From positions 1 through 64,000 of the forward strand of contig NZ_MTQN01000011.1 of NCBI RefSeq assembly GCF_001984195.1: a stretch of 64,000 bases of DNA, written 5' to 3'. The notes under the pieces are model-generated. The model was not told the origin of the DNA. It did no database searches and saw only the letters and a program-made list of their open reading frames with translations. The number at the start of each line of letters is the position of its first letter. Position 1 is the first letter of the stretch. This document shows positions 32,146 through 40,983 of the stretch, in pieces. The stretch comes from Kribbella sp. ALI-6-A. Its GTDB lineage: Bacteria > Actinomycetota > Actinomycetes > Propionibacteriales > Kribbellaceae. Made by a program: the position numbers and the translations under genes.

Positions 32146-32172
32146 GTCGGAGCCGGTGCCGTCAGCTCGACA
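32146..32172 (-). promoter_or_regulatory. Candidate ECF42-dependent promoter
   Basis: On the minus strand, TGTCGA (32172-32167) is followed after exactly 17 bases by CGAC (32149-32146), 30 bases before the DGPF start. This fits the TGTCGA / CGA(C/T) pattern I recall for ECF42 targets. Confidence 0.55.
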
Positions 32173-32187
32173 CCGGCTCCGCACGGT

Positions 32188-32973
32188 CTACTGACCGGCA
32201 GCCGCTTTCGCCGCGGCGAGGTCGATCTCAAGTCGCCGCGTGACCGGCACCGACGCATCGGAATACTGACCGGTCAAACAGATCGGCCCGGTCCAGCCGA
32301 GGGACTCCAGCGTGGTGAACGCGCTCGACCAGTTGGCCATGCCTTCGGAGCCCTGAACGAACCAAGGCTTCCAGGCGCCCCCGACATCGCCGCTGGGTTC
32401 GGTCGCGACGTACGTGACGTTCTTCAGGTTGACGATGCCGAGCCGGTCCTTGGCCAGGTCGAGCGTGATCAACGGATCGTCACCGGCCAGTACGTCGTGC
32501 GCCGCATCCCAGACCACCTTGAACTGCTCCGGCAGTCCGTCGAGCAATTGCACGACACCGAGCGTCGAGGCAACGAACTTGCCGTGGTGCGGCTGCACCC
32601 CGACCTGTACGCCGTACTGGGCGGCGTGGCCGGCCGCGGCCTCGAGCTGCTCGCGCTTGCGTCGTACCGATGCCGCGTAGCCGTCCGGGCCGAGCTCGGC
32701 CATGATCCGGATCATCGGGACACCGGCCGAGGCCGCCGCCGCGAAGATGGATTCGTCGAGCCCACTGGCGATGCTGATCGGCTCGACGCCGGCCGCCCGG
32801 AGTTGCTCGGTGAACTGCGGCAGCAGCTTCTCCGCGGTCGCCGGCGTCACGTACGCCGTGTCCCGGACGGGGATCTCCGCGCCGGTGAAGCCGAGTCCGG
32901 CGACGAGCGCGCCCAGCTCGTCACCGGGCAGCTCGGCCCACGGTTTGGTGAAAACGGACCAGATGTAGTTCAT
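32188..32973 (-). CDS. Sugar phosphate isomerase/epimerase (TIM barrel)
   Basis: A 261-residue AP endonuclease 2-like TIM-barrel protein of the sugar isomerase/epimerase family. Candidate metal ligands are Glu in LGPDGY-preceding RIMAELG, His in VQPHHGKF, and Asp/His in VWDAAHD, as expected for a divalent-metal isomerase. ATG 32973 sits 4 nt after the permease stop, so it is the last gene of the 38.2-32.2 kb operon. Likely acts on the imported sugar. Confidence 0.87.
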   Translation of the reverse strand: MNYIWSVFTKPWAELPGDELGALVAGLGFTGAEIPVRDTAYVTPATAEKLLPQFTEQLRAAGVEPISIASGLDESIFAAAASAGVPMIRIMAELGPDGYAASVRRKREQLEAAAGHAAQYGVQVGVQPHHGKFVASTLGVVQLLDGLPEQFKVVWDAAHDVLAGDDPLITLDLAKDRLGIVNLKNVTYVATEPSGDVGGAWKPWFVQGSEGMANWSSAFTTLESLGWTGPICLTGQYSDASVPVTRRLEIDLAAAKAAAGQ

Positions 32974-32977
32974 GGGG

Positions 32978-33832
32978 TCAGCGGCCTCCGAGTCCACTCA
33001 TGGTGATGCCCTTGACGAACCAGCGTTGGGTGAGGAAGAACAGCACGATCAGCGGCACGGTGGTGATGGTCGCTGCCATCAGCAACAGGTTCCACTGGGT
33101 GCCGTTGGTGTCCTGGAACACCTGCAGCCCGACCGCCGCGGTCCGGGTCGCGTCGGTGTTCGAGATCACGAGCGGCCACAGCAGGTTGTTCCACTGCCCG
33201 ATGAACTTGAACACCGCCAGCGTCGCGATCGCCGGCACCGCGAGCGGCACGATCACCCGGATGAACGCCTGCCACCGGTTCGCACCGTCGAGACGTGCGG
33301 CCTCTTCGTAGTCGCGCGGGATCCCGAGGAAGAACTGCCGCAGCAGGAACACGCCGAGCGCGGTGAACGCGTGCGGCAGGATCATGCCCGGCCAGGTGTC
33401 GATCCCCTGCAGCTTGGCCACCAGCACGAACTGCGGGATCAGCGTCACCTGCGACGGGATCATCAGCGTCGCCAGATAGACGCCGAACAACCAGGTCCGG
33501 CCCGGGAACTGCAGCCGGGCGAACGCGTACGCCGCGAGCGCGGCCGTCACGGTCTCCAGCAGCGTCGTACCGGCCGCGAAGATCACCGTGTTCACCAGGT
33601 AGCGGCCCAGCGGGACCAGGTCGAAGGCGCGGGTCAGGTTCTCCGGGTGCCAGCTGCTCGGCCAGAACGACGGCCGCGCGGCCATCGACTCGGCGTCGGA
33701 CTGGAACGCCACCAGCACCATCATCACGACCGGCACCAGTGTCACCGCGGTGACCACGAAGCAGGCGAACACGACCAGCTTCCGGGTCGCCACCGGGTTG
33801 GTGCGCAGGGGAGCGAGCGCGTTAGTTGTCAT
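32978..33832 (-). CDS. Sugar ABC transporter permease (MalG-like)
   Basis: A 284-residue permease with six membrane helices and the EAA loop EEAARLDGANRWQAFIRVIVPLAVP. It overlaps the upstream permease by 11 bp. Partner of the MalF-like protein at 33822-34766 in an importer lacking its own ATPase. Confidence 0.95.
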   Translation of the reverse strand: MTTNALAPLRTNPVATRKLVVFACFVVTAVTLVPVVMMVLVAFQSDAESMAARPSFWPSSWHPENLTRAFDLVPLGRYLVNTVIFAAGTTLLETVTAALAAYAFARLQFPGRTWLFGVYLATLMIPSQVTLIPQFVLVAKLQGIDTWPGMILPHAFTALGVFLLRQFFLGIPRDYEEAARLDGANRWQAFIRVIVPLAVPAIATLAVFKFIGQWNNLLWPLVISNTDATRTAAVGLQVFQDTNGTQWNLLLMAATITTVPLIVLFFLTQRWFVKGITMSGLGGR

Positions 33833-34766
33833 AGTGGACGAGCCTCCGCTGGAGCAGGAACTGGGCCGCGGTGATCACCACGATGAAGCCGAACAGGACC
33901 AGCGACTGCGCCGCGGCGTACCCCTGGTCGTAGTTCTCGAAGCCGGTCCGGTAGATGTACATCACCAGCGTCGTGGTCCTCGAGCCCGGACCGCCGTTGG
34001 TCATGATCAGGGCCTGGTCGAAGACCTGGAACGAGCCGATGATCGACGTCACCACGACGAAGAACAGCGCGGGCGACAGCATCGGCAGCGTGACGTTGCG
34101 AAACGTCTGGACCGCGTTGCTGCCGTCCACCTTCGCGGCCTCGTACAGCTGCTGCGGGATCGCCTGCAGCCCGGCCAGGAACACCACCATGCCGAAGCCG
34201 AAGCTCTTCCACACGCTCATCGCGATCAGCGCGGGCATCGCCCAGCCGTCGGAGATCAGCCAGGCCGGCCCGTCGATCCCGACCAGCCCGAGCACGGCGT
34301 TCACCAGGCCGTCGTGCGGGATGTAGAGCCAGATCCAGACGAACGCGACCGCGACCGTGATCGTTGCGTAGGGCAAGAGCAGCAGCGAGCGGAAGACCGC
34401 GATCCGGCGAACGCCCTCGTTCAGCAGCAGCGCCAGCGCCAGGCTGACCAGGATCGTGACCGGCACGCTGACGAAGGTGAAGTACGCCGTGTTGCCGAGC
34501 GCGGACCAGAACGTCGGGTCGGGACCGAGCCGGGCGAAGTTCTTGAGGCCGGCCCACGTCGGGGAGCTGAACAGGTTCCAGTTCAGCAGGCTGATCACGC
34601 CGGCCGCGAGAACCGGTCCGGCGGTGAAGATCAGGAAGCCGATCAGGCTGGGCAGGATGAACAGCCACGCGGTGAGCGCCTCGCGGTTCCTGGACTTCCT
34701 GGCGCCGGCCGGCCGCTGGTGGGGCGCTGCTGCCGCGGTGGTGGCGGGCAGGGTGTCGACGGCCAT
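33822..34766 (-). CDS. Sugar ABC transporter permease (MalF-like)
   Basis: A 314-residue permease; about residues 1-28 are a cytoplasmic tail, then six helices. The EAA loop reads EAAKVDGSNAVQTFRNVTLPMLSP. It lies 4 bp after the binding-protein stop and overlaps the next permease, giving a tight operon. Confidence 0.95.
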   Translation of the reverse strand: MAVDTLPATTAAAAPHQRPAGARKSRNREALTAWLFILPSLIGFLIFTAGPVLAAGVISLLNWNLFSSPTWAGLKNFARLGPDPTFWSALGNTAYFTFVSVPVTILVSLALALLLNEGVRRIAVFRSLLLLPYATITVAVAFVWIWLYIPHDGLVNAVLGLVGIDGPAWLISDGWAMPALIAMSVWKSFGFGMVVFLAGLQAIPQQLYEAAKVDGSNAVQTFRNVTLPMLSPALFFVVVTSIIGSFQVFDQALIMTNGGPGSRTTTLVMYIYRTGFENYDQGYAAAQSLVLFGFIVVITAAQFLLQRRLVHYDN

Positions 34767-34770
34767 CGGG

Positions 34771-36078
34771 TCACCCCTTCCGGGCCGAGGCTTGGCGGAT
34801 GTTGTCCTGGTGCTGCTCCATCAGGACGTCGAGGCGCGGCGTCAGGCCGTCGATCGCCTCCTTGACCGTGACCTGCCCGAGGAACGTCCTCGGCAGGTCC
34901 TGGCCGAGCAGTTGCTTGACCTGGTTCCAGTTCGTGGTCACGTCGAACGGATGCCCGCCCGCGACCTTGCCGGCCAGGATGTCCTGCACGATGCCGAGAT
35001 TGTCCGGCGGCGGCTTGAAGGCGCTGCCCGCCGACAGCCGGGCGGGATTGTTGCGGCCGGCCCGGGCATAGATGTCGAGGGCCCCTTTGCTGGTCAGCGT
35101 CTTGAGCAGCTTCCAGGCCAGCTCGAGGTCGTCGCCGCGGACCTTGGCCGGGATCGCGAAGCTCGACCCCGACACCCGCGGCGTACTGCCGGCCGCGCCG
35201 GCCGGGAACGGGACGATGTCCCAGTCGAACTTTGCCTTCCGCACGTTGACCACCTGCCACGGCCCGTTCTGCATGAACGCGACGTTGCCCTCGAGGAAGT
35301 TGGACAGCGAGCTCTCGGTCACCAGGTTCGCGATCGGCGGCGTGACCTTGTCCTTGACGAACAGGTCGACGACGAACTGGATCGCCTCCATCGCTTCCGG
35401 CGCGTTGAGCGCGCTCCTGGTCGCGTCGGCGTTCATCACGTTGCCGCCGGCGCAGTAGATCCACGACACCAGGTCGTCGATGGCCGGCGCGCAGCTGAAG
35501 CCGTACTGGTCCGGTGGCCGGGTCAGCTCCTTGGCCAGGTCGCGGAACGCCGCCCACGTCATCGGCTCGGTCCGCGACGGCAGTGCGATGCCCTGCTTCT
35601 GCAGCAGCGTCTTGTTGTAGTACAGCACCGTCGGCGCGACGTCGAAGCCGATGCCGTAGGTCTGCTCGTTGAACGTGCTGATCGTGCGGATCGGCTGGTA
35701 GAAGTCGCCGAGATCGAAGTCGGGGTCTTGGGTGATCAGGTCGTCCAGGGGGCGGTGCGCACCGCGGGCGGCGTACGTCGGGATCAGGGTGCCGTTCAGC
35801 GCGGTGACCAGGCTGGCCGTGCCGCTGACCAGTTGCAGGTCGAGTTTGGTCGGGTAGCCGCTGGAGGGAGTGAGGTTCGGGACGGACTTGATCTTCAGCT
35901 CGCGTTCGACGTACGCGCTGAAGTCCTCCCACACCTTGCGTTCGGCCGGGCTGCTGGACCACATGGCCCAGCTCGCGGCACCGGACGGTGGGCCGGACGA
36001 GCAACCGGCGGCGGCTGCGCCGAGGCCGGCCAGGCCGGTCAGCTTGAGCAAGCTGCGGCGGGACAGCTGTGTCTGCAT
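34771..36078 (-). CDS. Sugar ABC transporter substrate-binding lipoprotein
   Basis: A 435-residue solute-binding protein. N-terminal SRRSLLKLTGLAG followed by lipobox AAAAGC (Cys26) shows a lipoprotein, probably Tat-routed given the twin arginines. The body is a type-1 extracellular sugar-binding fold (YGIGFDVAPTVLYYNKTLLQK). It lies between an enolase-superfamily enzyme and two permeases in one operon, so the ligand is probably a sugar acid or a modified sugar. Confidence 0.93.
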   Translation of the reverse strand: MQTQLSRRSLLKLTGLAGLGAAAAGCSSGPPSGAASWAMWSSSPAERKVWEDFSAYVERELKIKSVPNLTPSSGYPTKLDLQLVSGTASLVTALNGTLIPTYAARGAHRPLDDLITQDPDFDLGDFYQPIRTISTFNEQTYGIGFDVAPTVLYYNKTLLQKQGIALPSRTEPMTWAAFRDLAKELTRPPDQYGFSCAPAIDDLVSWIYCAGGNVMNADATRSALNAPEAMEAIQFVVDLFVKDKVTPPIANLVTESSLSNFLEGNVAFMQNGPWQVVNVRKAKFDWDIVPFPAGAAGSTPRVSGSSFAIPAKVRGDDLELAWKLLKTLTSKGALDIYARAGRNNPARLSAGSAFKPPPDNLGIVQDILAGKVAGGHPFDVTTNWNQVKQLLGQDLPRTFLGQVTVKEAIDGLTPRLDVLMEQHQDNIRQASARKG

Positions 36079-36091
36079 CAGGGGGAACTCC

Positions 36092-37234
36092 TCAGGTGAA
36101 GAGCAGGTCGATCGACTCGGCGCGGATCCGCTCCTCGTCGACCTCGACGCCCAGGCCAGGGGCGGTGGGGACCGTCGCGACGGCCTTGGTGATGGTCAGT
36201 CCCTCGACGTACAGGTCGGACAGCAGCTCCGGCCCGTTCAGCTCGGCGGGCAGTGCCAGTTCCAGCTGGCTGAACACGTGCAGCGCGGCCGCGAAGCCGA
36301 TGCCGCAGTCGGTCAGGCCGCTGGAGAGAATCTCGAGACCGCCGGAGAGCGCGACCTGGGCGGTCTTCAGCGCGTTGCGCAGGCCACCGGACTTGGCGAC
36401 CTTGATCACGACCAGGTCCGCGGCGTCCAGTTGCAGCGTACGGGCCAGATCCTGCGCGGTGAAGCTGCCCTCGTCGATCGCGACCGGCAGGTCAATCAGT
36501 CCGCGCAGCCTACGCATCGCGAGCAGGTCGGTGCTCGGCACGGGCTGCTCAACGCAGTGGATCGTGCGGATGTCGCGCGTCCGGTCGAGTAGTTGCCTGA
36601 GGGCGCTCGGGCGGTAGGACTGGTTCGCGTCGAGCCACAACGGTTTGGCGCCGGCGACCTCCGCCACCGCCTCGATCGCGGCGGCGTCCTGGTCGGGGTC
36701 GCCACCGATCTTCACCTTGTACGCCGCATAGTCCGACGACTGCCGGGCGTGCTCGCGCACGATCTCCGGCGCACCGACCCCGATCGCCGAGCAGAGCGGG
36801 ATCTCGTCGTGCACCTTGCCGCCGAGCAGCGCGTGCACCGGCACGCCGGCCAGCTTGCCGGCCGCGTCGTGCATCGCGAGGTCGACGGCCGCGCGGGCGA
36901 ACGGGAAGCCGTTCGACACCGACGGGCTGAGGCGCTTGGCCGCCTGCTGGTGGAACAGCTCCACGTCGAACGGGGTCAGCTCCAGCAGGATCGGGGTCAG
37001 GTGCCGGTTGATCACCACCGCGATGGTCTCGGCGGTCTCGTAGCTCCAGCTGGGGAGCGCTCTCTGCTCTCCCCACCCGACCACGCCGTCCTCGGTGGTG
37101 AGCTTCACGAACATCACGGCACCGGCCTGGTCGGGCCGTTGGTCCGGGCTGCCGACCGCACCGCTGCCGAGCACGAACTGCCGCGCGAACGGCACCGCGA
37201 CGGCGAACACCTCGACCGATCTGATCCGCGACAT
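36092..37234 (-). CDS. Mandelate racemase / muconate lactonizing enzyme-type protein
   Basis: A 380-residue enolase-superfamily enzyme. Visible active-site elements: KVK (YKVKIGG), metal ligands Asp in WLDANQ, Glu in CVEQP and Asp/Glu in AIDEG, and a second Lys in VIKVAKSGG. The two-lysine pattern fits the MLE subgroup: dehydratase, racemase or epimerase. ATG 37234 is preceded by AGGAGG. With a 2-hydroxyacid dehydrogenase upstream and an importer downstream, sugar-acid or amino-sugar catabolism is likely. Confidence 0.9.
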   Translation of the reverse strand: MSRIRSVEVFAVAVPFARQFVLGSGAVGSPDQRPDQAGAVMFVKLTTEDGVVGWGEQRALPSWSYETAETIAVVINRHLTPILLELTPFDVELFHQQAAKRLSPSVSNGFPFARAAVDLAMHDAAGKLAGVPVHALLGGKVHDEIPLCSAIGVGAPEIVREHARQSSDYAAYKVKIGGDPDQDAAAIEAVAEVAGAKPLWLDANQSYRPSALRQLLDRTRDIRTIHCVEQPVPSTDLLAMRRLRGLIDLPVAIDEGSFTAQDLARTLQLDAADLVVIKVAKSGGLRNALKTAQVALSGGLEILSSGLTDCGIGFAAALHVFSQLELALPAELNGPELLSDLYVEGLTITKAVATVPTAPGLGVEVDEERIRAESIDLLFT

Positions 37235-37251
37235 CGCGATCCTCCTTCCGC

Positions 37252-38235
37252 TCAGGCCTGGATCGACCAGGAGGACGGGTCGACGTAGCCGGGGCCGCGC
37301 GTGCCGTGGTCGAGGTACTGCAGGACATCGGCGATCACGTAACCCGCCAGTGCGAGATGGCCCTCTTCGGTGTCGCCCGCGACGTGCGGGGTGAGCAGCA
37401 GGTTGGGTGCCTCGAGCACCTTTTGCTCCAGCGTCGGCGGCTCGGGGTCGTACACGTCGAGGGCGGCGTAGATCCGGCCGTCCAGCGCGTGCTCCAGCAA
37501 CGCCTGCTGATCGATCGCCGGCCCCCGCGACGAGTTCACGACCACCGCGTCGTCCGGAAGCCGCTCGATCAGCTTCCGCGTCACCAGCCCCTTCGTCTCC
37601 GGTACGTCGGGCACGTGCAGACTCACGAATCCCGCCTGCAGCGTCTCCTCGAGGTCCGCCCGCCGGACCCCGAGTTCCGCGGCGCGCTCGTCGCTCAGGT
37701 ACGGGTCGTGAACGACGACGTCGCACCCGAACGGCTTCAGCAACGTGATCAGGGCCCGCGCTGTCGAGCTCGCACCGAGGATCCCGACCTTCGCGCCCGC
37801 CAGTTCGTGCCCGCGGTAGGCCGTCTGCTTCCAGCCGCCCGCGCGGATCGCGCCGTCGAAGCGGGGGAGCCGGCGAGCCAGCGTCAGCATCGAGGCGAGG
37901 CAGTACTCGCCGACCGACCAGGCGATCCGGCCACCGGCGGAGAAGACCGCGACGCCGGAGTCGAAGATCGCCGGGTCGACCAGCTTCTTCACCGAGCCGG
38001 CCGCGTGCGCGACCACCTTCGGGCCGCTGCCGTCCGACCAGATCGACTTGTCCAGGTGCGGCGTACCCCAGCTGGTCAGCACCACGTCAGCTTCACGGGA
38101 GAGCGCGTTCACCGTTTCCGGGCTGGTCTCCGGAGCCCAGGTCACCGCGAACTTCGCCTCGATCAGCTCCCGGGTCTGCGGGCTGATCACGTCCTCGGCG
38201 CGCTCCGGCGTCATCACCACGGCCAGCTTGGTCAC
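37252..38235 (-). CDS. D-2-hydroxyacid dehydrogenase family protein
   Basis: A 327-residue NAD-binding dehydrogenase. Catalytic Arg in NSSRGPAID, Glu in DPEPP, His in TPHVAG. The cofactor loop reads GILGASSTA rather than GxGxxG. It resembles the dehydrogenase at 12075-13172, both sharing a HAAGSVK segment. GTG 38235 follows GAGGAG. It is first in the operon running down to 32188 and faces the LysR gene. Confidence 0.88.
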   Translation of the reverse strand: MTKLAVVMTPERAEDVISPQTRELIEAKFAVTWAPETSPETVNALSREADVVLTSWGTPHLDKSIWSDGSGPKVVAHAAGSVKKLVDPAIFDSGVAVFSAGGRIAWSVGEYCLASMLTLARRLPRFDGAIRAGGWKQTAYRGHELAGAKVGILGASSTARALITLLKPFGCDVVVHDPYLSDERAAELGVRRADLEETLQAGFVSLHVPDVPETKGLVTRKLIERLPDDAVVVNSSRGPAIDQQALLEHALDGRIYAALDVYDPEPPTLEQKVLEAPNLLLTPHVAGDTEEGHLALAGYVIADVLQYLDHGTRGPGYVDPSSWSIQA

Positions 38236-38270
38236 TTGGGCTCCTCACCTGTCGACTGGTCCGAAGGTAA

Positions 38271-38298
38271 GGGCTTTCCGTTATGCTCGTCCAAGCCC
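38271..38298. promoter_or_regulatory. Inverted repeat between LysR gene and catabolic operon
   Basis: GGGCTT (38271-38276) and AAGCCC (38293-38298) form an inverted repeat with a 16-bp spacer in the 92-bp divergent gap. TATGCT at 38282-38287 is a likely -10 box for the LysR gene, lying within the repeat, which fits autorepression. Confidence 0.45.
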
Positions 38299-38327
38299 GA
38301 TTCCGCATCGATCGATACCGAGGGCGC

Positions 38328-39218
38328 ATGGACGTCTCACTGCAACAGCTCAGAGGCTTCGCCGCGGTCGCCGAGGAGCAGCATTTCGGCCGCGCCGCCC
38401 AGCGGCTGAACATGACCCAGCCGCCGCTGACCCGCCAGATCCAGGCCCTGGAGCGCTCTCTCGGCGTCAGCCTGTTCGACCGGACCGGCAGGGGAGTGCG
38501 GCTGACCGCGGCCGGCGGCGTGTTCCTGGAGCACGCTCACCGGGTGCTCGCGCTGCTCGAGGTCGCGCCCGAGGCGACCCGGCGCGCAGCCGAGGGGCAG
38601 ACCGGCACGTTGCGGCTCGCGTTCACCGCGATCGGCGCGTACGCCGTACTGGCCGACTTCCTGGCGATGGTGAACCGGCGGATCCCCGCGGTCAGCGTCG
38701 AGCTGACCGAGCTGGTCAGCCCCGACCAGTACGAGGCGCTGGCGAACCTGGAGATCGACCTCGGCATGGTCCGCCCGCCGATCCCGGACGGCTTCGAGTC
38801 GCTGCTCGTGCACACCGAGGACCTGGTGCTCGCCGTACCCGCCGACCACAAGCTCGCGACCGGAGACGCGCCCGTGACGCTGGCCGACGTCACCGACGAG
38901 TACATCGGCTACAGCCCCGAGGGATCGCGCTATCTGCACGACATCTGCGCCGCGATGATCGGCATGAACCGGTACGCCGTCAGCCAGCTCGCGTCGCAGG
39001 TCCCGACGATGCTCGCGCTGGTCCGAGCCGGTCTCGGGTGCGCGCTGATCCCGCGTTCGATCATGGCGATGGGTGTCGAGGGCGTTCGCTACCGCGAGCT
39101 CGACGCCGCCGACGCGCACTCGGTCACCCTGCACGCCTGCTGGAGCCCGGACAGCCCGAATCCCGCCCTTCAGCGTCTGGCAGAGTCACTGCGACAGCAA
39201 CCGCAGTTGGAGGAGTAG
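38328..39218 (+). CDS. LysR-family regulator
   Basis: A 296-residue LTTR with HTH at about 3-62 (LQQLRGFAAVAEEQHFGRAAQRLNMTQPPLTRQIQALE) and a C-terminal effector domain. Divergent from the enolase/dehydrogenase/ABC operon at 38235-32188, which it most likely activates or represses in response to an intermediate. ATG 38328 fixed by the HTH. The methyltransferase gene follows 5 bp after its stop. Confidence 0.93.
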   Translation: MDVSLQQLRGFAAVAEEQHFGRAAQRLNMTQPPLTRQIQALERSLGVSLFDRTGRGVRLTAAGGVFLEHAHRVLALLEVAPEATRRAAEGQTGTLRLAFTAIGAYAVLADFLAMVNRRIPAVSVELTELVSPDQYEALANLEIDLGMVRPPIPDGFESLLVHTEDLVLAVPADHKLATGDAPVTLADVTDEYIGYSPEGSRYLHDICAAMIGMNRYAVSQLASQVPTMLALVRAGLGCALIPRSIMAMGVEGVRYRELDAADAHSVTLHACWSPDSPNPALQRLAESLRQQPQLEE

Positions 39219-39223
39219 AAACG

Positions 39224-39979
39224 TTGGAATCCGTCGTCGCCACATTGCGTGCGGCCGGCTGCGTCTTCGCCGAGGAAGAAGCCGAACTGATCATCGCCAC
39301 GGCTGCCGGCCCGGATGAGGTCGCGCGGATGGTCGACGAGCGGATCTCCGGCCTGCCGCTGGAGCAGGTGCTCGGCTGGGCGTCGTTCCACGGGCTGAGG
39401 ATCGCAATCGATCCGGACGTTTTTGTGCCGCGCCGCCGGACCGAACACCTGGTCGACGAGGCGATCGCCCGCTGCCGCCCCGACGCGGTCGTCGTCGACC
39501 TGTGCTGCGGATCCGGCGCTCTCGGCCTCGCCGTCGCGACCGCCGTACCGGGGGTGAGCCTGTACGCCGCGGACCTGCACCCGGCCGCCGTCAAGAACGC
39601 CCGCCGCAACCTGCCCGCCGCGCAGGTCTTCGAAGGCGACCTCTACGACGCCCTGCCGACCGACCTGCGAGGACGCGTCGGCATCCTGCTCGCGAACGTG
39701 CCCTACGTCCCCACCGACGACGTACAGTTCCTGCCCGCCGAAGCCCGCCTGCACGAACCGCGCCTGACCCTCGACGGCGGCGCCGACGGCCTCGACCTGC
39801 TCCGCCGGGTCGCCGCCGACGCCGCTGACTGGCTCGCGCCGGGCGGCCACCTCTTCACCGAAGCGAGCGCCGAACAAGCACCCGTGGCCGCGGAGCTCCT
39901 GACCGCCGCCGGTCTACGAACCACCATCAGCACCGACGAAGACGACTTCGCCACCACGGTGATCGGCACGCGCGACTGA
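39224..39979 (+). CDS. Putative protein N5-glutamine methyltransferase (PrmC-related)
   Basis: A 251-residue SAM-dependent methyltransferase related to HemK/PrmC. An N-terminal helical part is followed by the SAM motif VVDLCCGSGALG and NVPY (LANVPYVP), a variant of the NPPY motif typical of this sub-family. Shorter than true PrmC (about 280) and of unknown substrate. TTG 39224 follows GGAGGAG with 8-nt spacing; the reading frame is open much further upstream but that overlaps LysR. Convergent with the ECF41 gene. Confidence 0.88.
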   Translation: MESVVATLRAAGCVFAEEEAELIIATAAGPDEVARMVDERISGLPLEQVLGWASFHGLRIAIDPDVFVPRRRTEHLVDEAIARCRPDAVVVDLCCGSGALGLAVATAVPGVSLYAADLHPAAVKNARRNLPAAQVFEGDLYDALPTDLRGRVGILLANVPYVPTDDVQFLPAEARLHEPRLTLDGGADGLDLLRRVAADAADWLAPGGHLFTEASAEQAPVAAELLTAAGLRTTISTDEDDFATTVIGTRD

Positions 39980-40870
39980 TCACCGCGCGAGTTCTGCCGC
40001 CTCGTCCAGGCGGGTCAGTTTGTGCGGATTGACGATCGCGAAGATCCGGCTGATCTTCCCGTCCTCGATCTCCACGCTCACCGTGCCGAACTGCTCGCCG
40101 ACCTGGATCCGGAACGCCGGCGCCCCGTTCAGCCACAGCGGCGCCATCGTGATGTCGTTCACCTGGTACGCCCGCGCCAGCAGCTTCGCCACCACCTGGG
40201 CACCGTGGATCGGCACCCGCGCGGCGGTCACGACCCCGCCACCGTCGGAGACCAGCACGACGTCCGGTGCCATCACTTCCAGCAGCTCCTGGACCTGCCC
40301 GGTCCGCAGCGCCCGCTGGAACCGCTCCACCACGGTCCGCTGCTCGGACCGGCTCACCTGCACCCGTGGCCGTCTCGCCGCGACGTGCTCCCGGGCCCGC
40401 TTCGCGATCTGCCGCACCGCCGCCGGCGACTTCCCGGTCGCCTCCGCGATCTCGCCGTACGGGAGTTCGAAGACCTCGCGCAGCACGAACACCGCGCGCT
40501 CGGTCGGACCGAGCGTCTCCAGTACGGTCAGCATCGCGATCGACACGCTGTCGGCCAGCTCCACGTCGTCCGCGATGTCCGGACTGGTCAGCAGCGGTTC
40601 GGGCAGCCACTCGCCGACGTAGTCCTCGCGCCGCCGCGCCAGGGTGCGCAGCCGGTTCAGCGCCTGCCGCGTCACGATCCGGACCAGGTACGCGCGGGGC
40701 TCGTTGATCTGCGACTGGTCGACGTCGGCCCACCGCAGCCACGACTCCTGCAGCACGTCCTCCGCGTCCGCCGCCGACCCGAGCATCTCGTAGGCCACCG
40801 TGAACAGCAGGTTCCGGTGGACGACGAACGGATCGGTCATGGGATCGACCCTACGGCCGGGTGGTGCCAT
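39980..40870 (-). CDS. sigJ: ECF41-type sigma factor (SigJ-like)
   Basis: A 296-residue ECF sigma factor. Sigma-2 (NLLFTVAYEMLGSAADAEDVLQESWLRW) and sigma-4 (LGPTERAVFVLREVFELPYGEIAEATGKSPAAVRQIAKRA) are followed by a SnoaL-like C-terminal extension. The ECF41 hallmarks WLPEPLL, DGGG and NPHKL are present; the extension replaces an anti-sigma factor. ATG 40870 follows GAGGAG with 7-nt spacing (alternative ATG 40840). Its own promoter matches the ECF41 consensus. A close paralogue is at 57438-58334. Confidence 0.92.
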   Translation of the reverse strand: MAPPGRRVDPMTDPFVVHRNLLFTVAYEMLGSAADAEDVLQESWLRWADVDQSQINEPRAYLVRIVTRQALNRLRTLARRREDYVGEWLPEPLLTSPDIADDVELADSVSIAMLTVLETLGPTERAVFVLREVFELPYGEIAEATGKSPAAVRQIAKRAREHVAARRPRVQVSRSEQRTVVERFQRALRTGQVQELLEVMAPDVVLVSDGGGVVTAARVPIHGAQVVAKLLARAYQVNDITMAPLWLNGAPAFRIQVGEQFGTVSVEIEDGKISRIFAIVNPHKLTRLDEAAELAR

Positions 40871-40905
40871 CTGGTTCTCCTCGTCGGTCGCGGTGACGAG
40901 CATCA

Positions 40906-40932
40906 GACACCGGCCGGCCCGACGGTGTGACA
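40906..40932 (-). promoter_or_regulatory. ECF41-type promoter
   Basis: On the minus strand, TGTCACA (40932-40926), 16 bases, then TGTC (40909-40906), closely matching the ECF41 pattern TGTCACA-N16-CGTC. It lies 36 bases before the ECF41 start codon, pointing to autoregulation. Confidence 0.7.
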
Positions 40933-40983
40933 CCCGGATCGCCGTACGCTGACCGGATCCATCGGTTCGGGAGGGGCTGTTCG

